From Rickettsiales bacterium (GTDB lineage: Bacteria; Pseudomonadota; Alphaproteobacteria; Methylaequorales; Methylaequoraceae), in NCBI GenBank assembly GCA_002715305.1, contig PAYV01000026.1, positions 6,904-17,511 of the forward strand: a DNA stretch of 10,608 bases, given 5' to 3'. A model generated the notes under the pieces. That model was given only the letters and a program-made list of their open reading frames with translations, ran no database searches and was not told where the DNA came from. A program made the position numbers and the translations under genes. Position 1 is the stretch's first letter, and each line of letters begins with the position of its first letter. Shown piece by piece: positions 1-6,009 of this stretch.

Positions 1-545
1 CTCTTAGAATTAAATGAAAGCTTTAATGGTAGGAAAATTCCTGAAAGAAACAACCATGATCCATAATCTTTTGATACTAAATTTGTATGTTTTCCTTGCC
101 AGCCTATTCCACATTTTTCTGCGAAATATTTTTCTAAAATAGGTGAAGTGTCAACGAAAATCTTTGATTTGATAGATAAACAATTTTCAAACCATTTTTG
201 AAGAATTAATAATTTTTTTTTTATTACATTATGATAATCTTCATTCTTAGCGTAGACACTTATATTTGATGTATTTTGATAATTATTATATTGTAATGGA
301 TTTTGTTTTGGACAATAATTCATACCTATCATCACAATTGTTTGAACCTCATCCCATACTTTTTTTGGATTAATTTTCTTTTCATAATGACTTTCTAGCC
401 ATTTCATATCACCATGATGATTCTTTTTTAAGAAATTGAAATAGTTTTCTTTAGTATTTTTATCTACACAAGTATCAGAAAAACCAACAACATCAAATCC
501 AGTTGATAAAATTTTATCTTCTATAATTTTTTTTAAATTTCTCAT
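1..545 (-). CDS. queG: Epoxyqueuosine reductase QueG, N-terminal part (runs off left edge)
   Basis: My translation of the minus strand from ATG 545-543 stays open to the edge (181 codons plus 2 nt). It is recognisably QueG, the cobalamin- and Fe-S-dependent enzyme that reduces epoxyqueuosine to queuosine in tRNA, the last step of the pathway. Visible signatures are GFDVVGFSD (16-24), HGDMKWL (44-50), VDTSPILEKYFAEK (131-144), where Asp132 matches the family's proposed acid residue, and GIGWQGKHTNLVS (146-158). The family is usually about 350-380 residues, so about half is here; the two C-terminal 4Fe-4S cysteine motifs lie outside the window. An in-frame TAA six codons upstream makes this ATG the first possible start, although no clear Shine-Dalgarno precedes it. 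It is divergent from queC across 31 bp, and the other que genes next door support the assignment. Confidence 0.93.
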   Translation of the reverse strand, partial: MRNLKKIIEDKILSTGFDVVGFSDTCVDKNTKENYFNFLKKNHHGDMKWLESHYEKKINPKKVWDEVQTIVMIGMNYCPKQNPLQYNNYQNTSNISVYAKNEDYHNVIKKKLLILQKWFENCLSIKSKIFVDTSPILEKYFAEKCGIGWQGKHTNLVSKDYGSWLFLSGIFLPLKLSFNSK

Positions 546-576
546 TCGTAAGTATTTTTATTATTATATTTTTAAA
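546..576. promoter_or_regulatory. Candidate back-to-back promoter between queG and queC
   Basis: Only 31 bp separate two divergent start codons. On the minus strand a perfect TATAAT lies at 568-563, 17 nt before the queG ATG. On the plus strand TATATT at 565-570 ends 6 nt before the queC ATG, which would place a start of transcription at or next to the A of that ATG. The two -10-like hexamers overlap in the same ATTATATT core, so one AT element could serve both directions and queC could be leaderless. No good -35 hexamer is seen for either, and in DNA this AT-rich TATAAT-like strings arise easily by chance. This is inference from sequence only. Confidence 0.35.
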
Positions 577-1260
577 ATGCAAAAAAAAATAAAAAAAGCT
601 TTAATACTTCTAAGTGGCGGGCTTGATTCAACAGTTGTTTTATCAATTTGTAAAAAACGTAAATATGAATTACATGCAATTTCTTTTGATTATGGTCAAA
701 GACATAGAGTTGAATTAAGATTTGCCAAGTGGCAAGCTAATTTTTTTAAATGTAAGACTCATAAAATTTTTAAACTAGATTTTTTTGGTGGCTCCTCTTT
801 AACAGATAATATTAAAATGCCTTTTAATAGATCTGTTGATGATATTCCTGAGGAAATTCCAAATACTTATGTTCCATCTAGAAATATAATCTTTCTATCT
901 TTTGCAACTGGATATGCTGAATTCATGAGAATTAATAATATTTTTATAGGTGTAAATGCTATTGATTATTCTGGATATCCTGACTGTAGAAAAGAATTTA
1001 TTAATGGATTTGAAAATCTTATAAATTCCTCCACTAAAGAAGGTATCAATGGAGTTCAATTCAAAATAAATACACCTTTAATTAATTTAACAAAAAAAGA
1101 AATTGTTTTGCTTGGTAAGAAGAATGGTATAGATTTTTTAAAGACTTCAAGTTGTTATAATCCAATAGGTGAAAAAAATTGTGGTTTTTGTGATTCATGT
1201 TTGTTAAGAAAAAAAGGTTTTGATGAGGCATCTTTGTATGACCCAAAGATTGATAAATAA
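577..1260 (+). CDS. queC: 7-cyano-7-deazaguanine (preQ0) synthase QueC
   Basis: QueC is an ATP-dependent cytoplasmic enzyme that converts 7-carboxy-7-deazaguanine plus ammonia to preQ0. At 227 residues it has normal family length. It shows the PP-loop ATP pyrophosphatase motif SGGLDST (13-19), DYGQRH (38-43), YVPSRN (98-103), GVNAIDYSGYPDCR (125-138) and the C-terminal zinc site with Cys193, Cys202, Cys205 and Cys208 (SSCYNP, then CGFCDSC). All expected key residues are present, unlike in some other que enzymes of this window. The ATG at 577 puts the P-loop 12 residues from the N-terminus, as is usual. No clear Shine-Dalgarno is visible, and the gene may be leaderless given its 31-bp distance from queG. 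It leads a queC-queE-queD run with 1-nt gaps. Confidence 0.97.
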   Translation: MQKKIKKALILLSGGLDSTVVLSICKKRKYELHAISFDYGQRHRVELRFAKWQANFFKCKTHKIFKLDFFGGSSLTDNIKMPFNRSVDDIPEEIPNTYVPSRNIIFLSFATGYAEFMRINNIFIGVNAIDYSGYPDCRKEFINGFENLINSSTKEGINGVQFKINTPLINLTKKEIVLLGKKNGIDFLKTSSCYNPIGEKNCGFCDSCLLRKKGFDEASLYDPKIDK

Positions 1261-1261
1261 A

Positions 1262-1894
1262 ATGTATAAAATTAAAGAAATTTTTAATTCAATTCAAGGA
1301 GAAGGGTTTAATACTGGAAAAAAATCTGTTTTTGTTAGATTTTCTGGGTGTAATTTATGGAATGGAAATTTGGAAACAAAAAAAAATTCTATTTGCAATT
1401 TTTGTGATACTGATTTTAAAGGAATTAATGGAAAAAATGGAGGAAAATATAAACTTGAGGAACTTATCAAAACAGTTATTGAAGTATGGGAGTCTTCATT
1501 TAGTTTTACTGAAAGGTTTGTGATTTTAACCGGAGGGGAGCCTTTGCTTCAAGTTGATCAAAATTTACTTAATGCCTTGAAAGAAAAAAAATTTAAAATT
1601 GCTATTGAAACAAATGGAACAATTGATACTAAACTAAAATTTGATTGGGTTTGTGTTAGTCCAAAAGAAAATGCTATATGGAAGTTAAAAAAAGGTGACG
1701 AATTAAAAATAGTTTTTCCTCAAAATAAATTTGATTTAAAAAATATTACAAAGTTAGATTTTAAATATTTTTTTCTTCAACCAATGAGAAATGAGAAATC
1801 TCAAATTAATATAATTAAAACTATTCAATACTGTAAATCACATAAACCATGGTTTCCTAGCTTTCAAACTCACAAATCTTTGGGGGTTAGTTAA
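1262..1894 (+). CDS. queE: 7-carboxy-7-deazaguanine synthase QueE (radical SAM, CX14CX2C type)
   Basis: QueE converts 6-carboxy-tetrahydropterin to 7-carboxy-7-deazaguanine by radical SAM chemistry with Mg2+. The 210-residue protein begins MYKIKEIFNSIQGEG, a typical QueE N-terminus. Its 4Fe-4S cysteines are Cys30, Cys45 and Cys48, spaced CX14CX2C rather than the usual radical-SAM CX3CX2C; I recall the same expanded loop in characterised proteobacterial QueE (Burkholderia multivorans). Also visible are the SAM-binding LTGGEPLLQ (89-97), ETNGT (116-120) and the C-terminal FQTHKSLGV (201-209). I chose ATG 1262: the open frame extends upstream to an ATG at 1220, but that would add 14 residues overlapping queC and would spoil the conserved N-terminus. 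It starts 1 nt after the queC stop. Confidence 0.96.
   Translation: MYKIKEIFNSIQGEGFNTGKKSVFVRFSGCNLWNGNLETKKNSICNFCDTDFKGINGKNGGKYKLEELIKTVIEVWESSFSFTERFVILTGGEPLLQVDQNLLNALKEKKFKIAIETNGTIDTKLKFDWVCVSPKENAIWKLKKGDELKIVFPQNKFDLKNITKLDFKYFFLQPMRNEKSQINIIKTIQYCKSHKPWFPSFQTHKSLGVS
1882..1886 (+). promoter_or_regulatory. Shine-Dalgarno-like G tract for the TTG start of queD
   Basis: GGGGG lies inside the last codons of queE, 9 nt before the TTG at 1896. In such AT-rich DNA a G5 run is conspicuous. It supports TTG as the start, which is also needed to include the N-terminal zinc-ligand histidine of QueD. Confidence 0.5.
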
Positions 1895-1895
1895 G

Positions 1896-2255
1896 TTGTT
1901 AATTTATAAAAAATATTTCTTTGACTCAGCTCATTTTATGCCTGGTTTTGATGATGGTCATGATTATAATAATATTCATGGACATAGTTATGAAGTAATA
2001 ATTTCACTTGAAAATAAATTAGGTAAGGATCAAAAGTGGTTTATGAATTACGATGATTTAGATGATATAGTGAAACCCTTAATTAAAATTCTAGATCACA
2101 AAATTTTGAATAAGATTGAAGGATTGGAAAACCCAACTAGTGAAAATTTGGCAAAATGGTTTTGGAAAAGGATCAAAATAAAGACTCAAACTTTAAAAAA
2201 AATTGAAATAATTAGGCCAAGAATTGGTGGTTGTATTTATAAAGGTGAAGACTAA
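1896..2255 (+). CDS. queD: QueD-like 6-carboxy-tetrahydropterin synthase, missing canonical catalytic residues
   Basis: This is a 119-residue tunnelling-fold protein of the QueD/6-pyruvoyl-tetrahydropterin synthase family. QueD turns dihydroneopterin triphosphate into 6-carboxy-tetrahydropterin, the first dedicated step to queuosine. The three zinc-ligand histidines are present: His13 (FDSAHF) and His28 and His30 (IHGHSYEV). So are Asp67-His68 (ILDHKILN), the GLENPTSENLAKWFW stretch (76-90) and the C-terminal GGCIYKGE. However, the position of the catalytic cysteine, four residues before HGH (E. coli Cys27 as I recall it), is Tyr24, and the pterin-anchoring glutamate near the C-terminus (E. 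coli Glu110) aligns with Arg107. Start is TTG at 1896 with a G-rich ribosome site; the next ATG (residue 15) would remove a zinc ligand. It begins 1 nt after queE and ends 2 bp from the convergent queF. Family and context are firm; the exact activity is not. Confidence 0.88.
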   Translation: MLIYKKYFFDSAHFMPGFDDGHDYNNIHGHSYEVIISLENKLGKDQKWFMNYDDLDDIVKPLIKILDHKILNKIEGLENPTSENLAKWFWKRIKIKTQTLKKIEIIRPRIGGCIYKGED

Positions 2256-2257
2256 AG

Positions 2258-2713
2258 TTAACGGCCAGTATATGGTTTTATGCCTGGTTCATTAATATAT
2301 ACACCTTTCGGTATAGTACCTTTTTGGTAAAATATATCTATAGGAATTCCACCTCTTGGGTTCCAAAAAGCTGTTACACGTATCCATTTAGGTTTTGCTG
2401 ATTTAAGAATTTTTTTTCCAATCTTTAATGTACAATCCTCATGAAACCCTCCATAATCTCTAAAAGAAAATAAGAAAAGTTTGAGGGATTTGCTTTCAAT
2501 AATTAATTTTTTCGGAATATAATCAATAATAATAATTCCAAAGTCGGGTTGAGAAGTTATTGGGCATATACTTGTAAATTCAGGAGAAGAAAATCTTATA
2601 CAATAATCTTCATCTGGATGAGGGTTTTTTACAGTATCAAGAATAACATCATCTGGAGAATCTGGAATTTTAGATTTTTTACCTAAATATTTAATATTTT
2701 TTGAATTTCCCAT
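2258..2713 (-). CDS. queF: NADPH-dependent preQ0 reductase QueF (short, YkvM-type)
   Basis: QueF reduces the nitrile of preQ0 to the aminomethyl group of preQ1 using two NADPH; it is a cytoplasmic tunnelling-fold enzyme. At 151 residues this is the short unimodular form. Key residues are visible: the thioimide-forming Cys50 in FTSICPITSQPDF (46-58), the proton donor Asp57, the NADPH-binding signature ESKSLKLF (73-80, with Phe where Tyr is commoner), SFRDYGGFHEDC (83-94) and the RGGIPIDI stretch (120-127). The ATG at 2713-2711 lies inside the end of tgt, a 23-nt overlap, so translation is probably coupled. It is the last gene of the minus-strand chain. Its stop is 2 bp from that of queD, leaving no room for a conventional terminator between them. 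Confidence 0.96.
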   Translation of the reverse strand: MGNSKNIKYLGKKSKIPDSPDDVILDTVKNPHPDEDYCIRFSSPEFTSICPITSQPDFGIIIIDYIPKKLIIESKSLKLFLFSFRDYGGFHEDCTLKIGKKILKSAKPKWIRVTAFWNPRGGIPIDIFYQKGTIPKGVYINEPGIKPYTGR

Positions 2714-3812
2714 GTGTATCTAAATATTTTTTTTTAAGTTCACTAAATTTTTTTTCTTCAATGGATATTCTAATATCTGTCATCATTTTCTTGTAAAATG
2801 CAATATTATGCAAGCTAAGAATCATTGATGCCAAAATCTCATTATTTTTAGTTAAATGATGAATATAAGCTTTTGAAAAATTTTTTGAAGCCAAACAACT
2901 CATATTTATATCTAATGGAGATTTATCTTCAGAATATTTTGAATTTCTCAAATTTATTTCTCCATCTAAAGTGAATGCTCTTCCGTTTCTTCCAAATCTT
3001 GTAGGTAAAACACAATCAAACATATCTATACCTCTTTCAACTGCCTCAAATATATCAACAGGTCTTCCTACACCCATTAGATATCTCGGTCTGTCTTTTG
3101 GTAAATAAGTAGTAGTAGTAGCAACAATATCAATCATTTGGGTATGACTTTCACCAACTGATAAGCCTCCAATTGCGTATCCATCAAAACCCTCATCAAC
3201 AAGCTCTTGCGCACATTTTTTTCTTAATTCGTTAAACATTCCACCCTGAACAATTCCAAACAAATTAAATCCATTCCTTTGCTTAAAAATATTTTTACAT
3301 CTCTTTGCCCATCTAATTGACATATTCATAGAATCACTTGCTCTTCCAAAAGTTGCTGGGAATTCAGTACATTCATCAAGTACCATAGAAATATCAGAAT
3401 TGAGTTTTTCCTGTATTTTTATAGATTTCTCAGGAGTCATAAAAAATTTTTTTCCGTCAATATGTGAAGAAAATTCAATACCATCCTCATTTATTTTAGA
3501 TAACTTTGAAAGTGACCATATTTGAAAACCTCCGGAATCAGTAAGAATTGGTTTGTTCCAGTTTATAAATTTTTGAAGACCGCCCATCCTTTTTATTAGG
3601 TCTTCTCCTGGTCTTAACATTAAATGATAAGTATTGGCTAAAATAATTTCTATATCTAGTTCTGACAAATTTTCAGGAAAAATTGCCTTGACTGAACCCA
3701 GGGTTCCTACTGGCATAAATACTGGTGTTTTTATGGAACCATGAAAAGTATTAATAAATCCTGCTCTGGCTTCACCATCATTATGTTTAATAAGAAAATT
3801 TAAATTTTTCAT
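2691..3812 (-). CDS. tgt: tRNA-guanine transglycosylase Tgt with an eroded zinc site
   Basis: Tgt exchanges guanine 34 of GUN-anticodon tRNAs (Asp, Asn, His, Tyr) for preQ1. The 373 residues match the bacterial family along their whole length. The general-base aspartate is Asp92 (LTDSGGFQIWSL), substrate-binding segments are VLDECTEFPA (144-153), GIVQGG (186-191) and IGGLSVGE (214-221), and the nucleophile is Asp266 in GIDMFDCVLPTRFGRNG (261-277). The C-terminal zinc site is normally C-X-C-X2-C plus His. Here those positions read Met304, Cys306 and Ser309, with His335 kept (SLHN). The flanking KNFSKAYIHHL and ILASMILSLHNIAFY align without gaps, so the change is not an alignment slip. The start overlaps the queA stop in an ATGA; the 3' end overlaps queF by 23 nt. 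The catalytic centre suggests an active enzyme. Confidence 0.97.
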   Translation of the reverse strand: MKNLNFLIKHNDGEARAGFINTFHGSIKTPVFMPVGTLGSVKAIFPENLSELDIEIILANTYHLMLRPGEDLIKRMGGLQKFINWNKPILTDSGGFQIWSLSKLSKINEDGIEFSSHIDGKKFFMTPEKSIKIQEKLNSDISMVLDECTEFPATFGRASDSMNMSIRWAKRCKNIFKQRNGFNLFGIVQGGMFNELRKKCAQELVDEGFDGYAIGGLSVGESHTQMIDIVATTTTYLPKDRPRYLMGVGRPVDIFEAVERGIDMFDCVLPTRFGRNGRAFTLDGEINLRNSKYSEDKSPLDINMSCLASKNFSKAYIHHLTKNNEILASMILSLHNIAFYKKMMTDIRISIEEKKFSELKKKYLDTHGKFKKY

Positions 3813-4852
3813 TTATTCCAAATTAGGCATGCATCACCATAAGAAAAAAACCTTAATTTTTTATCAATTGCAAATTTGTATAGTTGTCTGGTTCTTTTTT
3901 CTCCTATTATTGAATAAATTATAGCAAGTAAAGAGGATTTCGGCGTATGGAAATTCGTTATCAATCCATCAACGGAATCAATCTTCCAGCCTGGTTTTAT
4001 AAAAATATCTGTTTCACCTTTAAATGGTAGAATAATACCTTCAGAGTTTTTTGAAGATTCAAGAATTCTCAACACTGTAGTTCCTACGGCAATTATTTTC
4101 CCTCCATTTTTTTTAATCTTATTAATTTCTTGAGCAGATTTCTTAGTTATAATACCAAATTCAGAATGCATTTTATGTTCATTTATATTTTTTGAATTTA
4201 TAGGAAGAAATGTTCCGGCAGAAATTTGAAGGGTAACATTAATAATTTTTATTTTTTTTTTCCTAATTTTTGTTAATAAACTATCTGTGAAATGCAAACT
4301 AGCAGTAGGAGCTGCAACAGCTCCATTTTTTTTTGCCAGAATACTTTGATAATCTTTAGAGTCAGAATTTACTATTTTTCTCTTATTTTTTATGTATGGT
4401 GGAAGGGGAGGGCTTCCATTATTCCTTAATTTTTTAATAAATGTTTTATATGTTAAGTCGAAAAATAAAAAATAAAATTTTGAGGAATTATTTATTTCTA
4501 TTTTGCAAATTTCTGCAACAAAGTTCTTAGAAAATTTAATTATATCTCCTTCATTAATAATTCGTCTAGATTTTATAAATGCGGACCAAATTAATTTCTT
4601 TTTACTAATTAACCTATTTAAATTTACAGAAACTTTTCTTTGGTTTATTTCACCTTCTAATCCAGCAGGCAAAACTTTAGTATCATTAAAAATAAGGGCA
4701 TCTTTAGGATTTAATTTATTTAAAATATTTTTAAACTCTAATATTTTAAAACTTTTATCAACAATTACAATTTTTGAACTATCTCGAGGTTTTTTTGGAT
4801 AAAGTGCTATTAAATCTTTTGGTAATTTATAATTTAATTTATCAATTAACAT
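3809..4852 (-). CDS. queA: S-adenosylmethionine:tRNA ribosyltransferase-isomerase QueA
   Basis: QueA transfers and isomerises the ribose of SAM onto preQ1 in tRNA, giving epoxyqueuosine. The 347-residue length is normal. Signatures in order are NYKLPKDLIALYP (7-19), RDSSKIVIVD (23-32), NDTKVLPAGL (56-65), PPLPPYI (148-154), GAVAAPTASLHF (177-188), SAGTFLPI (211-218), HKMHSE (226-231), AVGTTVLRILES (255-266), TDIFIKPGW (281-289), LITNFHTPKSSLL (297-309) and RFFSYGDA (334-341). Several normally near-invariant positions differ: the NDTRVIPARL motif has Lys59 and Gly64 for Arg, TAGLHF has Ser185 for Gly, and TLHVGAGTF reads TLQISAGTF. The gene overlaps argE upstream by 7 nt and tgt downstream by 4 nt (ATGA), so it is part of a tightly coupled operon. 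Confidence 0.97.
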   Translation of the reverse strand: MLIDKLNYKLPKDLIALYPKKPRDSSKIVIVDKSFKILEFKNILNKLNPKDALIFNDTKVLPAGLEGEINQRKVSVNLNRLISKKKLIWSAFIKSRRIINEGDIIKFSKNFVAEICKIEINNSSKFYFLFFDLTYKTFIKKLRNNGSPPLPPYIKNKRKIVNSDSKDYQSILAKKNGAVAAPTASLHFTDSLLTKIRKKKIKIINVTLQISAGTFLPINSKNINEHKMHSEFGIITKKSAQEINKIKKNGGKIIAVGTTVLRILESSKNSEGIILPFKGETDIFIKPGWKIDSVDGLITNFHTPKSSLLAIIYSIIGEKRTRQLYKFAIDKKLRFFSYGDACLIWNK

Positions 4853-6009
4853 TTATTCAAATTATCCAAAATACTCTTTAAAAACTTTTCACATTTTATA
4901 ATTTGATTCTTTTCTATATATTCGTTTGGCCTATGTGCCTGCTTAATACTTCCAGGTCCACATACAACAGTTTGAAAATCTAGATTATCAAATACACCAG
5001 CTTCTGTTCCAAAACTTACACTTGCTGTTGAATTGGATTTTAAAGATTTCAAACATACAGAAATTATTTCTTTGTCCGGTGATGTATCTAGTGGAGGAAA
5101 GTTATTTTTATTAATCAATTTAATACAACTTTTTTTATTTTTAAGTTTCATTTTATTTTCAATTTTTTTTAAGGAATTTTCGATATTTGTTTTTATAATT
5201 TTGTTATTTAAGTTTGGAGTATCTCTTATTTCAAACTCAATAGAACATTCTTTTGGTACAATGTTTAATGCTATACCACCATAAATTTTTCCTATATTTA
5301 AGGTTGGAAAAGGCGGAGAAAAATCTTGATCTAAATAAACTTTTTTTAATTTATTTTGAAAATTTTTTGTAAAAGAAATAAATTCATTACTAAATTCAAT
5401 TGCATTCACCCCATCATTTACTAGAGACGAATGACATTCCACACCTTTAAAAATTACTTCATAACTTTTTTTACCTTTATGTCTATTTACTAATTTCATC
5501 TCAGTTGGTTCACCTACAATACAGAATTTTGGTTTAGGCTTTATTTTTTTTAAAAATGGAATTAATTTTTGAATTCCAATACAACCGACTTCCTCATCGT
5601 AAGAAAAAACAAGATGAATTGGCCTAGCTAATTTTATATTTTTTATTTTTGGAACCATGTGGAGAACAGTTGCAATAAAACCTTTCATATCGCATGTGCC
5701 TCTTCCATAAAATTTATTATTTGCTGAACTAAGTTTAAATGGATTCGTTGACCATTTTTGTCCTTCGACTGGAACAACGTCTGTGTGTCCAGAAAGAATA
5801 ATACCTCCGGGTTTATCTGGACCAATTTTACAATAAAGGTTAAATCTTCCTTCATGACCTTGAATTTTTTTTGGATTAAGATCTTGATTTTTTAGATAAT
5901 CATATATGAAGTTAATTATTCCCTTATTACTAATTTCACTGATTGATTGGAATGAAATTAATTTGTCAAAAATTTGTTCAAATTTCATATTTATTATCGA
6001 ACTGTTCAT
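4846..6009 (-). CDS. argE: Acetylornithine deacetylase ArgE (M20 metallopeptidase family)
   Basis: This M20-family zinc hydrolase probably removes acetate from N2-acetylornithine to give ornithine for arginine synthesis. The metal and catalytic residues appear in order: His75 and Asp77 (SGHTDVVPVEG), Asp107 (GRGTCDMKG), Glu139-Glu140 (SYDEEVGCIG), Glu167 (VGEPTEMK) and His359 in CGPGSIKQAHRPNEYI (350-365). That last motif and the 387-residue length favour ArgE over succinyl-diaminopimelate desuccinylase (DapE), though substrate within this family cannot be proved by motif. The ATG at 6009 has GAGGAAAG about 10 nt upstream and overlaps nadK by 32 nt. An alternative ATG at 5988 (MKFEQIF) would cut the overlap to 11 nt and gives a typical N-terminus, but lacks a ribosome site. 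The gene is functionally unrelated to its que neighbours. Confidence 0.9.
   Translation of the reverse strand: MNSSIINMKFEQIFDKLISFQSISEISNKGIINFIYDYLKNQDLNPKKIQGHEGRFNLYCKIGPDKPGGIILSGHTDVVPVEGQKWSTNPFKLSSANNKFYGRGTCDMKGFIATVLHMVPKIKNIKLARPIHLVFSYDEEVGCIGIQKLIPFLKKIKPKPKFCIVGEPTEMKLVNRHKGKKSYEVIFKGVECHSSLVNDGVNAIEFSNEFISFTKNFQNKLKKVYLDQDFSPPFPTLNIGKIYGGIALNIVPKECSIEFEIRDTPNLNNKIIKTNIENSLKKIENKMKLKNKKSCIKLINKNNFPPLDTSPDKEIISVCLKSLKSNSTASVSFGTEAGVFDNLDFQTVVCGPGSIKQAHRPNEYIEKNQIIKCEKFLKSILDNLNKC

Noticed and set aside
1220..1261. Longer start of queE at ATG 1220
   Set aside because: It would add 14 residues lying inside the conserved end of queC; ATG 1262 gives the normal MYKIKEIFNSIQGEG start.
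2256..2275. GTTAAC and GGCC palindromes near the queD/queF junction as a terminator
   Set aside because: Each is only a short palindrome with no loop and no following T run, and they lie in the coding end of queF.
3108..3121. AGTAGTAGTAGTA trinucleotide repeat
   Set aside because: It simply encodes consecutive threonines (about 232-235) in Tgt on the minus strand; too short to treat as a microsatellite.
4503..4802. Open frame on the plus strand inside queA, and similar frames inside argE, nadK, moaA and mobA
   Set aside because: They are hydrophobic antisense shadows (Phe, Leu, Ile from poly-T) of well-supported genes, with no recognisable motif.
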